From Micromonospora echinaurantiaca (GTDB taxonomy: Bacteria > Actinomycetota > Actinomycetes > Mycobacteriales > Micromonosporaceae), in NCBI RefSeq assembly GCF_900090235.1, contig NZ_LT607750.1:1810501-1874500 (forward strand): a DNA stretch of 64,000 nucleotides. The letters are read 5' to 3'. The number at the start of each line of letters is the position of its first letter. Positions within the stretch are counted from its first letter, which is position 1. A program made the translations under genes and the position numbers. This document shows positions 51,982-62,529 of the stretch, piece after piece. The notes beneath the pieces are model-generated. The model was not told the DNA's origin. It was given only the letters and a program-made list of their open reading frames with translations, and ran no database searches.

Positions 51982-52554
51982 TCACTTCAGGAAGGGCAGC
52001 CGCCGCACGATCCGCAGTCGGCTCCAGTACCGGCCGAGGCCGAGGGTGTTGCCGGCGGCGGTGAGGGCGAGGACCCCGAGGACGCCGGCGTAGATGAGGT
52101 GGTCGTCCATGAAGGGGTTGTTCGCCGGGGGCAGGACGGCCGTCCACATCATGACCAGGAGCAGCGCGCCGGCTGCGGCGGCGATCCGGATGCCGATGCC
52201 GAGCATCAGGGCGGTGCCGATGGCGGCGAGACCGATCATGAAGAGCCAGTCGGCCCAGGCGGCGCCGGCGAACGCGCGGTAGAAGTCGGCGAACGGTCCG
52301 GCGACCGCGTTGCCGAGGAAGCCCTTGGTGGGGCTGCCGCCGTTGATCCAGGCCTTGGCGCTCTCGGTCGAGTGGCCGAGCCCGAACAGCTTGTCGAGGA
52401 AGGCCCAGAGGAAGGTCCAGCCGAGGGCGAGGCGCAGGCCGGCGAGCGTGTACCGGGTCGCCCTCTCCCGCGTGGTCTCGGCCGGGACGGCGACCGCCCG
52501 GTGGGCGGTGCTGGCGGTGCGGTTGACGGTCGGGCGCTCTGCGATGGCGGTCAT
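51982..52554 (-). CDS. DoxX family membrane protein
   Basis: 190 residues from ATG 52554 (GAGGAG 8 nt upstream; an upstream in-frame GTG at 52572 precedes that box). Four helices: TLAGLRLALGWTFLWAFLDKLFG (with the family's G-W-x-F-L-W-A-F-L-D-K), WADWLFMIGLAAIGTALML, IRIAAAAGALLLVMMWTAVLPP and DDHLIYAGVLGVLALTAAG. DoxX/TQO-small-subunit family proteins take part in quinone or thiol redox reactions. No Cys pair is visible. It is convergent with MauE cluster 2. Confidence 0.88.
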   Translation of the reverse strand: MTAIAERPTVNRTASTAHRAVAVPAETTRERATRYTLAGLRLALGWTFLWAFLDKLFGLGHSTESAKAWINGGSPTKGFLGNAVAGPFADFYRAFAGAAWADWLFMIGLAAIGTALMLGIGIRIAAAAGALLLVMMWTAVLPPANNPFMDDHLIYAGVLGVLALTAAGNTLGLGRYWSRLRIVRRLPFLK

Positions 52555-52746
52555 GGCGCCTGCTCCTCTCACTTCTTGGCTACGACTTCATTCCACCGGT
52601 TCCGGCCGGGCGCGAGCAGTGCCGGCGGACCACAGTCGACGGGACCTTCGCCCCCCGCCTGGGGGGACCTTCCGCCGGCCGGCTGCCCGCCGTGACCGGG
52701 TACTAGCCTCGGGCTGTCCCGCCCGCCGCCCACCCCGGAGCCGCCC

Positions 52747-53784
52747 GTGACCGAGTTCGCCGCGCCGACCGCCGCCACCTTCGCCGGGATGCGCCTCATC
52801 GGCGCGGCCGACGTCGCGCGGACGCCGATCCGGGCCGCGGTCGACGCCCTGGAGACCGCCCTCGTCGAGGGCCTCGACCCGGAGCGGCAGCCGCCCCGCT
52901 CACGGCTGGCCACCGCGACCGGCGAACTGCTGGTCATGCCGGCCACCCGGGACGGCCACACCGGCTGCAAGCTGCTCACCAGTACTCCGGACAACCCCGG
53001 CCGCGGCCGGCCGCTGATCCAGGGGGCGTTCCTGCTCTTCGCCGGCCCGGAGCAACGCCCGGTGGCGCTCGTCGACGGCGCCGGGCTGACGAACCTGCGT
53101 ACGCCGGCGATGTCCGCGCTCGCGGTGCGGCACCTGCTGCCGCCCACCGCCGCCGGGCCGTTGCGGCTCACCGTGTTCGGGGCCGGCCCGCAGGCGCTCG
53201 GCCACGCCGAGGCGCTGCTCGCGCTGCACGACGTCGGCGCGGTGACCGTGGTGGCCCGGCCCGGCCCGCGGCGGGACCGGCTCGCCGCCCGACTCGCCGG
53301 CACGGGCGTCGCGGTCGACGCCCGCGACCCGGGCTCGGCCGCCGACGCGGTGGCCCGGGCGGACGTGATCTGCTGCTGCACCAGCGCGGCCATCCCGCTC
53401 TTCGACGGGGCCCTGGTGCGGGCCGACGCGGTGGTCGTGGCGATCGGCTCGCACTCGCCGCACGCCCGCGAGGTCGACGACACGCTCGTCGCCCGCTCGC
53501 AGGTCGTCGTGGAGTCCCGGGCCAGCACGCTGCGCGAGGCGGGTGACGTGGTCATCCCGCTGGCCGCCGGGGTGCTTCGGAAGGACGAGCTGATTCCGCT
53601 GCACCACCTGGTGGCCGGGCGCGACCGGCTACCGGACGGCGGGCCACGGCTGTTCAAGGGAACCGGCATGCCGTGGCAGGACCTGGTCGTCGCCGTCGAG
53701 GTCCACCGCACCCAACTGGCCGCGGACGCGGCGACCGCGCCGGCCGGCCCGACGGACGGCGACCCGCCGGCCGAGCCCGGCTGA
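52747..53784 (+). CDS. Ornithine cyclodeaminase / mu-crystallin family protein
   Basis: 345 residues from GTG 52747. Fold signature: GCKLLTSTPDNPGRG, GLTNLRTPAMSALAVRHL, Rossmann motif LTVFGAGPQALGHAEALLALHDV, ADVICCCTSAAIPLFDGALV, and VVAIGSHSPHAREVDDTLV. Members act as NAD(P)-dependent imine reductases, alanine dehydrogenases or cyclodeaminases; which one is not decidable here. A single-gene unit with a strong terminator. A siderophore-type (SbnB) context is absent. Confidence 0.88.
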   Translation: MTEFAAPTAATFAGMRLIGAADVARTPIRAAVDALETALVEGLDPERQPPRSRLATATGELLVMPATRDGHTGCKLLTSTPDNPGRGRPLIQGAFLLFAGPEQRPVALVDGAGLTNLRTPAMSALAVRHLLPPTAAGPLRLTVFGAGPQALGHAEALLALHDVGAVTVVARPGPRRDRLAARLAGTGVAVDARDPGSAADAVARADVICCCTSAAIPLFDGALVRADAVVVAIGSHSPHAREVDDTLVARSQVVVESRASTLREAGDVVIPLAAGVLRKDELIPLHHLVAGRDRLPDGGPRLFKGTGMPWQDLVVAVEVHRTQLAADAATAPAGPTDGDPPAEPG

Positions 53785-53790
53785 CCGGCG

Positions 53791-53828
53791 GTGTCGCGCC
53801 GGGCCCGGAGGCGGGCCCGGCGCGACAC
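53791..53828. terminator. Bidirectional hairpin terminator
   Basis: 17-bp perfect arms (53791-53807 and 53812-53828) around a GAGG loop between convergent genes. Confidence 0.85.
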
Positions 53829-53836
53829 GCGGTCCG

Positions 53837-56791
53837 TCAGCCGAGGACGAACCGGAAGAACCGGGGGCGGTAGATCCCCGGGTCACGGTAGTGGTCGCCG
53901 TCCGGGGAGATGCGGGTGTCCATGCTGTTCACGTTGTACGACGCGAGGAACGTGTCACCCGAACTCAGCGACGCGTGCACGTGCGCGTTGTACGAGATGA
54001 CGTTCGGGTTCCAGTAGCTGCCGTACGGTCCTGGTTCCGGCATCCGGTAGACCGGGGTCTTCTGGGTGAACGGGCCGAACGGCGAGCAGGACGTCCAGGC
54101 GTTGATCTGGCCGCTGAACGCCTCGGTGCTGTCCTGGCTGAGCAGCAGGAACTGGTTGCGCCACGGGGTGACGCTGTACTCGTTCGCGATGCCGGTGAGC
54201 AGGTTGCGAGAGCTCTGCTCCCGGAAGGTCCAGCCCCACGGGGTGTGGTACTGCCAGGTGCCGTCGGCCAGGTCGTCGCCGTACACCCGGGCGATGCGCA
54301 TCTGCTTGTTGATCGGCGAGTCGTCGACCCCGTAGATGTAGGTGAAACCGTCCATGCTGCGGCTGGCCGGCAGCAGCGCCGAACCCCACGCCACCCCGCT
54401 CGCCGAGGGCAGTTCCCGCACGCTGACCGGTTCGCGCAGGTTGGACAGGGCGAAGTTCGCCACCACGTTGCGGTTGAACCGCCAGTCCCAGGCGCCCGAG
54501 CCGAACCGCTCGTACTCCTGGTAGACCACCTGGAGTTGGCCGTCGGAGAGGTGGCCGTCACCGACCCAGTACCACTTGCCCGGGCCCGAGGGCGGCATCA
54601 GCGGCTGCGGCGACCCGGCGGTGCCGCCGTGGTAGGTGGTCAGGCTGCCCCCGTTCTGCACCACGAACGTGTTGTTCACCAGCGGCGCGCTGAGCGGCCG
54701 GGTGCCGTCGGCGTTGAGCGGCCCCATCCAGGTGTCGGAGAAGAGCCAGACGATCCGCCCGTCCGGCAGCTTGACCGAGTACGTGGAGTCGCCGCCGGTC
54801 CAGCCGTCCGGGGTGCTGGCCGCGTACCGGTTGAAGGTGCCCTCCGGCTCGACGTTGATCTCCACGCTCTGCACCGAGAGCGGACGCAGTGTGCACGAGC
54901 GGGGTTTGAGCGGCAGCGTGGTCTCGACGTAGGTGCTGAACGTCTTCGGGCTGTCCGCCGCGTCGGCGGAGTGGATGTCCAGCTCGGTCCAGGTGGAGAC
55001 CAGGGTGGCCACCATCGGGTACGTGAAGTCCGGCACGGTGATCAGGCCGCCCGCGTCCGGGTAGCGCACGGTCTGGATGCTCGGGTACTCCGTCCCACCG
55101 CCGCCGGCACGCGACCAGATGACCACCGCGGAGCTGCGGTTGGCGTCCTTGGTGACGTCGACCAGCAGCGTCGAGCAGTACCCACAGCTCGAGTCGCCGG
55201 AGTTCTTCACCGCCCAGAAGTCGTGGTAGACGGCACCGCCCTTGCGCAGGATGTCCTGGTACTCCACGTGGGTGCCGGCCGGGGTCGAGTGCTTCTTGCG
55301 GGCCGGGCGCGCGCTGCCCAGGCCGTCGTCGCTCGTCCCGGTCTCGCCGCTGAGGTTGATCCGCCACAGCGTGGCGGCGTCCGGGTCGGTGTAGCCGTAG
55401 TTGCGCCACGCGTCCGGGTGCGGTGCCGGGGCCGCGTTCGCCTTGGTCAGCCGGTAGTTGGCGATGTGGTAGCCGAGCAGCATGTCCGTGAAGTTGAGCC
55501 CGTAGCCGCTGGCGGTGTGCCGGATCGCCTCGATCGGCAGGTGGTCGTGGTCGCGGACGCTCTCCCAGGTGCGCCGTACGAAGTTCGGGTCGGTCTGCTC
55601 GGTCAGGTAGCTGGGCAGCAGGAACGCCCCGTACTGCGGACCGCCGCCCAGCCCGCCCCACGAGTTGAGCGCCGCGCCCGGCTTGCTCAGCACGTCGTAG
55701 ACGTTGCGGGCGTACATCTTCTCCTCGCCGGGGATGGGATAGAACGGCTCGCGGACGTAGGTCTGGTGGGTGGCCCACTCGGCGGTGGCCTCCATCCACC
55801 AGTTCATCGAGCCGAACTCCTTGCCCCCGACGAAGTTGAAGAGGTAGTCGAGGCTGACGTCGCTGCGGTCCCAGTACTGGTACTGCATGACGTGGAACAG
55901 TTCGTGCCGCGGCAGGTAGTCCCAGTCGTCTTGGCCGTTCGGCACCAGCATGGTGGCCTGCTGGTTCAGCCCGAACGGCAGCACGAAGGGGGCGTCGATC
56001 GGGAAACCGAGGCCGCCGACGATCGGAAGCTCGTCCACGCCGTAGACGAGCACCCACGGCTTGTCCGGCCGGACCGGCAGGGGGTAGCCCATCTCCCGGT
56101 ACTCGGCGACGGCGATCGACAGGGAGTTGAGCATGTGCTGCACGGCCTTGGCGCGACCGTTGGGGTTGTAGTCCGCCGGGATGCCGGGCTGGCTGCCGGA
56201 GGCGATGTTGTAGAGGATGAGGAACTCGCCCGCGCTGGCCCGGCACCGGTAGGTGACGCCCAGGTACTCGTACGGCTCGGCGGCGCAGTCGTCGTAGGCG
56301 GCGGCGGTGGTGGGCGCGGCGGTGGGTGCCGCGATGTCCGGAGCGATGGGGCGCGCCACCTCCGGCGGGGCGGTGGCGGCCAGCATGGACAGGTAGGTCA
56401 GGTAGCGCTGCGGGTCGCGGATGGCGCCGGTCGGCCGCAGGTGGGCCGGCACCGTCTCCGGTGCGCGCAGCGCGGCCAGCCCGTGCCGGACCGCGTCGTC
56501 GCGGGACAGCTTCCCCCGGTGGTACGCCGAGAGGATCTTCTCGCCCGAGCCGAAGTCCGGCGGGGTGGCCTTGGCGCCCGGCTCCCGCGCGGGCGGTGGC
56601 ACCGCCCGGAACGGCTTGGCCCGGTGGACCGCCGGCGGGGTCGCCTCGGGCTCGGGGGTGGCCGGTGTCCGGGCGGTGCCGACGGTGCGTTCCGTAGCCG
56701 GTGCCGGGGGTGCGGCCTGCGCCGCGCCGCCGGTCAGCGCGGCGGCGGCCAGCACGACCGCGGCACTGACCAGGGCCAGGGGTCTTCTCAT
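53837..56791 (-). CDS. Secreted metalloprotease-like protein fused to DUF4185
   Basis: 984 residues from ATG 56791 (GAGGGA upstream; a longer in-frame start at 56956 would run over the divergent gene and is rejected). Signal peptide ~1-26. The N-terminal ~600 residues contain a zinc-protease motif H296-E-L-F-H300 with a downstream E-A-T-A-E-W (334-339) that could supply the third ligand, in a style like the MXAN_6640 family. The C-terminal ~325 residues (from ~658) resemble DUF4185: LPDGRIVWLFSDTWMG, NNTFVVQNGGSLTTYHGG, YIYGVDDSP. Likely secreted and acting on extracellular protein or glycan; this is inference. Confidence 0.72.
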   Translation of the reverse strand: MRRPLALVSAAVVLAAAALTGGAAQAAPPAPATERTVGTARTPATPEPEATPPAVHRAKPFRAVPPPAREPGAKATPPDFGSGEKILSAYHRGKLSRDDAVRHGLAALRAPETVPAHLRPTGAIRDPQRYLTYLSMLAATAPPEVARPIAPDIAAPTAAPTTAAAYDDCAAEPYEYLGVTYRCRASAGEFLILYNIASGSQPGIPADYNPNGRAKAVQHMLNSLSIAVAEYREMGYPLPVRPDKPWVLVYGVDELPIVGGLGFPIDAPFVLPFGLNQQATMLVPNGQDDWDYLPRHELFHVMQYQYWDRSDVSLDYLFNFVGGKEFGSMNWWMEATAEWATHQTYVREPFYPIPGEEKMYARNVYDVLSKPGAALNSWGGLGGGPQYGAFLLPSYLTEQTDPNFVRRTWESVRDHDHLPIEAIRHTASGYGLNFTDMLLGYHIANYRLTKANAAPAPHPDAWRNYGYTDPDAATLWRINLSGETGTSDDGLGSARPARKKHSTPAGTHVEYQDILRKGGAVYHDFWAVKNSGDSSCGYCSTLLVDVTKDANRSSAVVIWSRAGGGGTEYPSIQTVRYPDAGGLITVPDFTYPMVATLVSTWTELDIHSADAADSPKTFSTYVETTLPLKPRSCTLRPLSVQSVEINVEPEGTFNRYAASTPDGWTGGDSTYSVKLPDGRIVWLFSDTWMGPLNADGTRPLSAPLVNNTFVVQNGGSLTTYHGGTAGSPQPLMPPSGPGKWYWVGDGHLSDGQLQVVYQEYERFGSGAWDWRFNRNVVANFALSNLREPVSVRELPSASGVAWGSALLPASRSMDGFTYIYGVDDSPINKQMRIARVYGDDLADGTWQYHTPWGWTFREQSSRNLLTGIANEYSVTPWRNQFLLLSQDSTEAFSGQINAWTSCSPFGPFTQKTPVYRMPEPGPYGSYWNPNVISYNAHVHASLSSGDTFLASYNVNSMDTRISPDGDHYRDPGIYRPRFFRFVLG

Positions 56792-56949
56792 CTCGTTCCC
56801 TCGGGGTAGTGGGCCCGACCGGCTGCCGGTCGGGTGACGCGGCCAGGGCCGGCCGCGGCGGAAGGCTAGCCACGGGCGGTTAATGATCGGCTGGCGTCGC
56901 GTCGCACCACTGTGGATGCCTAGAATGCGGCGGTCCTGGGGGAGGCCGT

Positions 56950-58164
56950 GTGTCACGCAGCGTCGTCGATCTGCACCTGCTCGGCCCCGTCGCGGCGACC
57001 CGCGACGGGACCGGTGTGCCGCTGGGACCGCCCAAGCAGCGGGCGGTGCTGGCCGCGCTGGCGATGGAGCCCGGCCGCCTGATACCGACCGCCGACCTGG
57101 TCGACGCGGTCTGGGGTGACCGGCCGCCGGCCGCGGCCCGCAAGGCCGTCCAGGTGTACGTCTCGCAGCTGCGCCGCGCGCTGCCCACCGCCGGGCTGCG
57201 CGGCTGCCCGCCGGGGTACGTGCTCGACCTCGATCCGGAGCGCGTCGACGTGCACCGGTTCCGCCGGCTCGTCGGCGCCGCCGAGCAGACCGCCGGCGGG
57301 GCCGCCCGCGACCTGCTCGGCCAGGCGTTGGCCCTGTGGCGGGGCAGCGTCCCGCTGGCCGGTCTGGGGGAGGACGCCCCGCTGGCGCGGGCCCTGGCCC
57401 CGGTCCTGGTCGAGGAGCGGTTGTCGGCGGTGCAGCGGCGGCTCGCCCTGGACCTCGACGCCGGCCACCACCGGGAGGTGGTCGGCGAGCTGGTCGCCCT
57501 GACCACCGCGCACCCGATCCGGGAGTCGCTGGTCGGCCTGCTGATGCGGGCGCTGGCGGCCGCCGGTCGACCGGCCGAGGCGGTGGCCGCCTACCGGCGG
57601 CTCGACCGCCGGCTGCGCCGCGAACTCGGCGCCGGGCCGGGGGAGGAGCTGCGCCAGCTCCACCACGCGCTGCTGGACGGCGGCGTTGCGGGCGGGCCGC
57701 CGGCCAACGCGGTCGCCCCGGCCCCCGAGGTCGAGCGCATCGACGACCGGGAGCTGGTGGCCGGCCGGCTCTGGGCGCTGGCCCGCGACGCCCGGGAGGT
57801 GCTGACCGTGCACCGGAAGCCGGTCGGCCCCGGTGAGCTGGCCCGCTACCTGCGGCGACTCCGTCGCGGCGACGCGCGGTGGCGCACCGTCGTGCACCGC
57901 AGCGTGCTGTCGAGGGCCGCGCAGCTGGCGTACTCGCTGCGGCTGCACCGGGCCGGCGACCGGCACCGGGTTACCGACCGGCCGGTGCGGCAGATGGTGA
58001 TCCTGGACCGGCGGATCGCCGTGGTGCCCGCCGCCGCCGGCGCCGAGGCGGGTGCTCTGGTGATCCGCAACCCCGGCGTCGCGGCCACCCTCGCCGACCT
58101 CTTCGAGCACACCTGGGCCGCCGCCGTCGACCTCGAACCCGCCGCCCGGGGGCTGCTGCGGTAG
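56950..58164 (+). CDS. SARP (BTAD) regulator with PLD-like C-terminal domain
   Basis: 404 residues from GTG 56950 behind GGAGG. The winged-helix DNA-binding domain (~1-90: LHLLGPVAATRDGTGVPLGPPKQRAVLAALAM) and BTAD helical domain (~95-250: DVHRFRRLVGAAEQTAG, YRRLDRRLRRELGAGPGEELRQL) are those of the AfsR/DnrI/RedD activators. The C-terminal ~150 residues (VVHRSVLSRAAQLAYSL, RVTDRPVRQMVILDRRIAVVP, LVIRNPGVAATLADLFEHTW) match the PLD/TrmB-C-like effector domain of other actinobacterial regulators. It may control the divergent metalloprotease-DUF4185 gene (158-nt gap). Confidence 0.85.
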   Translation: MSRSVVDLHLLGPVAATRDGTGVPLGPPKQRAVLAALAMEPGRLIPTADLVDAVWGDRPPAAARKAVQVYVSQLRRALPTAGLRGCPPGYVLDLDPERVDVHRFRRLVGAAEQTAGGAARDLLGQALALWRGSVPLAGLGEDAPLARALAPVLVEERLSAVQRRLALDLDAGHHREVVGELVALTTAHPIRESLVGLLMRALAAAGRPAEAVAAYRRLDRRLRRELGAGPGEELRQLHHALLDGGVAGGPPANAVAPAPEVERIDDRELVAGRLWALARDAREVLTVHRKPVGPGELARYLRRLRRGDARWRTVVHRSVLSRAAQLAYSLRLHRAGDRHRVTDRPVRQMVILDRRIAVVPAAAGAEAGALVIRNPGVAATLADLFEHTWAAAVDLEPAARGLLR

Positions 58165-58167
58165 CGG

Positions 58168-58205
58168 GACGGCGGGGTGCGGAGGGAACTCCGCACCCCG
58201 CCGTC
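58168..58205. terminator. Bidirectional hairpin terminator
   Basis: 17-bp perfect arms (58168-58184 and 58189-58205), GGAA tetraloop, between convergent SARP and protease genes. Confidence 0.85.
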
Positions 58206-58250
58206 AGCGGGGACCGGTGCGACCTCCGGCGGTGGTCGCACCGGTCGGGA

Positions 58251-60034
<1,784 letters not shown>

Positions 60035-61816
60035 CTAGCGCACCGCCACCGGCTCGTCGCGCCGCTCGGCCGCGATGCGCAGCGCCTCGACCAGCCGGCG
60101 GTAGAGGTCGTCGCCGGCCAGCAGCTCGGCATGGGTGCCCTGGGCCCGGATGCGGCCGTCCGCCAGCACGACGATGCGGTCGGCGTCGAGCACGGTGGAG
60201 AGCCGGTGGGCGATGGTGACCACCGCGCCGGCCGCGGCGCGCTGCCGGACGCACTCGTGCAGGGCCGCCTCGGTCAGGCCGTCGACCTGCGCGGTCGCCT
60301 CGTCGAGCAGCAGCACGTCGGGGGTCCGCAGCATGGCCCGGGCCAGCGCGATGCGTTGCCGCTGGCCGCCGGACACCTCGGTGGACGACAGCGAGGTGTC
60401 CAGGCCGTCGGCGAGCGAGTCGATCTTCTCGTCCAGTCGTACCGCGCGCAGCACCTCGCGGATCTCGTCCTCGGTGGCGTCCGGGTGGGTGAACCGCAGG
60501 TTGTCGCGGATGGTGCCGGGCACAACCGGCGTCTCCTGCTCGACGTACGCCAGTCGGGCGCGCACCTCGTCGTGGCTGTAGCTGGCGTACGGGCGGCCGT
60601 CCAGCAGCAGCTCGCCGTGCTCGGGTTCGAGGAACCGCAGGATCAGCGAGAAGAGGGTGGTCTTGCCGGCGCCGGACGGCCCGACGATCGCGGTGTGCCC
60701 GCGGCGCGGGATGACCAGGTCGATGCCGCGTACCGCGGGCGGCGCGTCCGGACCGTAGCGGGCGGTGACGTCCCGGAACTCCAGCACCGGCTGCTCCGGA
60801 TCGGCCGGCGGCGCGGGGCGGGTGGCGGTGGCGGGCGCGGTCTCCGGCTCGGTGTCGATCGCCTCGATCTCGCGGATCCGTCCGGCCGCGGCCACGCCGG
60901 CCTGCAGGGCGGTGGTGTTCTGGGTCAGCTCGGTGATCGGCCCCATCAGCTGGAACGCGTAGAGCAGGAAGGCGATCAGGCTGGAGATCTCCAGCAGGTC
61001 GCGCTGCGCCCGCCAGGCGCCGATGCCGAGGATGGCGATGACCGCCAGTTGGATGCCGGTCCAGGCGATCGTCCAGACCGAGGCGGTCACCCGCGCCGAC
61101 CGTACGCTGTGCGCCGCGGCCTGGCGGGCGTCGGCGACGACGCGCTCGCCCAGCCGGGCCTCGGCGCGACTGGCCTTGACCGTGCGGATCGCCCGCAGCG
61201 CGCCCTCCAGTGCCCCGCCGAGCTGCCCCATCGACTGCTGGGCCGCGGCCTCGGCCGCCGCGATCCGGGGCATCAGCGCGCCCATCACCGCCGCGACCAC
61301 CAGCACGGCCACGATGGTGCAGCCCAGCAGGAACAGGTCCAGCACCCCCATCAGCACCAGCGTGCCCACCAGGGCGATGCCGGCGTTGACCAGGCCGACG
61401 ATGCTGCCGGACGCCTCCCGCAGCAGGTGCGTGTCGGAGGTGACCCGGGTGACCAGTTCCCCGGTGGGCCGGCGTTGCAGGTCGCCGACCCGGGCCCGGA
61501 GGTAGCGCCGGACGAGCGCGGTGCGCGCGTCCAGCACGATGTGCTCGGCCAGCGTGCCGAGCAGCCGCCACTGGCACAGCGTGATCGCCGCGCCGACCAC
61601 GACGAGCGCCAGCAGGACGCCGATCGGCCGGGCCATCGACTGGCCGGCGCCGAGGGTGTCGAGGACCCACTTGGTGACCATCGGCGTGGCGAGCCCGGCC
61701 GTGTTCGCGGCGAGCCCCAGCACCAGGCCGAGGAGCATCGTCCGCCGGTGCGGAACGAGGAACGAGGCGAGCGTGCGGAGTCGGGGGAGGGTGGCTTCGG
61801 AGCTGGAAGGAGCCAT
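60035..61816 (-). CDS. ABC transporter, fused permease-ATPase (multidrug type)
   Basis: 593 residues from ATG 61816 (a TTG at 61852 would overlap the operator). N-terminal six-helix exporter domain (~20-320, RTMLLGLVLGLAANTAGLATP onward); ATPase with Walker A GPSGAGKTTL, Q-loop EQETPV, signature VSGGQRQRIALARAM, Walker B VLLLDEATAQVD and H-loop IAHRLSTVLDADRIV. A half-size exporter that must dimerise. The Gly-rich family loops are intact. It is divergent from a TetR gene with a perfect palindrome between. Confidence 0.92.
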   Translation of the reverse strand: MAPSSSEATLPRLRTLASFLVPHRRTMLLGLVLGLAANTAGLATPMVTKWVLDTLGAGQSMARPIGVLLALVVVGAAITLCQWRLLGTLAEHIVLDARTALVRRYLRARVGDLQRRPTGELVTRVTSDTHLLREASGSIVGLVNAGIALVGTLVLMGVLDLFLLGCTIVAVLVVAAVMGALMPRIAAAEAAAQQSMGQLGGALEGALRAIRTVKASRAEARLGERVVADARQAAAHSVRSARVTASVWTIAWTGIQLAVIAILGIGAWRAQRDLLEISSLIAFLLYAFQLMGPITELTQNTTALQAGVAAAGRIREIEAIDTEPETAPATATRPAPPADPEQPVLEFRDVTARYGPDAPPAVRGIDLVIPRRGHTAIVGPSGAGKTTLFSLILRFLEPEHGELLLDGRPYASYSHDEVRARLAYVEQETPVVPGTIRDNLRFTHPDATEDEIREVLRAVRLDEKIDSLADGLDTSLSSTEVSGGQRQRIALARAMLRTPDVLLLDEATAQVDGLTEAALHECVRQRAAAGAVVTIAHRLSTVLDADRIVVLADGRIRAQGTHAELLAGDDLYRRLVEALRIAAERRDEPVAVR

Positions 61817-61823
61817 GACCCAA

Positions 61824-61843
61824 GTGGAACAACGATGTTCCAC
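61824..61843. promoter_or_regulatory. TetR operator between ABC exporter and regulator
   Basis: GTGGAACA-ACGA-TGTTCCAC, a perfect 8-bp-arm palindrome, 8 nt before the exporter start and 46 nt before the TetR start. Confidence 0.7.
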
Positions 61844-61889
61844 TATCGTCAAGCTGTATTCCGAACTGGGGTGTTGCTATCCTCTGGGC

Positions 61890-62465
61890 GTGACCGACCA
61901 GCAGGTGTCCGGTAGCCGGGCGCGGACCCGTCAGGCGATCGTCGACGCCGCGATCGAGGTGCTGGGGCGCAACCCCGCCGCGTCGCTCGGCGACATCGCC
62001 ACCGCCGCCGAGGTGGGACGCACCACCCTGCACCGCTACTTCGCCGAGCGTTCCGACCTGCTGGCCGCGGTGGGCGCCGAGGCCGTCGCCCGGCTGGGCC
62101 GCGCCACGGCCCAGGCCCGCATCGGCGAGGGCGCCGGTGCCGCGGCGCTGCGCCGGCTCTGCCAGGAGTACTTCGACCTGGGCAACCTGCTCTCGCTCAT
62201 GTTCACCGAGCCCGAACTCTGCGTCGACCCGGCAGCCGCCGGTCAGTCCGACGGGTGCGATCCCGACTTCGCCGCGATGGTCGAGCGTGGCCACGCCGAC
62301 GGCACCATCGACCCGGAGCTGCCGGCGGACTGGTTGCAGAGTCTGGTCTGGAGCCAGCTCTACGCGGGCTGGGCCTACCTCGCCGAGACCGGCGCCTCCC
62401 GGCACGAGGTGCTGCGCCTGATCCTGCGCACCGTCGACGGCGCGATCGCCGTCCGGGCGGCCTGA
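61890..62465 (+). CDS. TetR/AcrR regulator of the ABC exporter
   Basis: 191 residues from GTG 61890. HTH: RQAIVDAAIEVLGRNPAASLGDIATAAEVGRTTLHRYFAERSDLL. The ligand domain includes LCQEYFDLGNLLSLMFTEPELC and DWLQSLVWSQLYAGWAYLAETG. It likely represses the divergent exporter via the palindrome at 61824-61843. Ends in a hairpin before the convergent GTPase gene. Confidence 0.92.
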   Translation: MTDQQVSGSRARTRQAIVDAAIEVLGRNPAASLGDIATAAEVGRTTLHRYFAERSDLLAAVGAEAVARLGRATAQARIGEGAGAAALRRLCQEYFDLGNLLSLMFTEPELCVDPAAAGQSDGCDPDFAAMVERGHADGTIDPELPADWLQSLVWSQLYAGWAYLAETGASRHEVLRLILRTVDGAIAVRAA

Positions 62466-62471
62466 CCCGGC

Positions 62472-62488
62472 GGCGGCCGGTGGCCGCC
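62472..62488. terminator. Short hairpin terminator
   Basis: GGCGGCC-GGT-GGCCGCC between convergent genes. Confidence 0.55.
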
Positions 62489-62529
62489 CGACCCGACCGT
62501 CCGACGGCGTTGATCGCTCGGCCGGCCGG

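Noticed and set aside
53837..56956. A 1039-residue start at 56956 for the metalloprotease gene
   Set aside because: It would overlap the divergent SARP start and precedes a typical signal peptide by 55 non-signal residues; ATG 56791 has its own ribosome-binding site.
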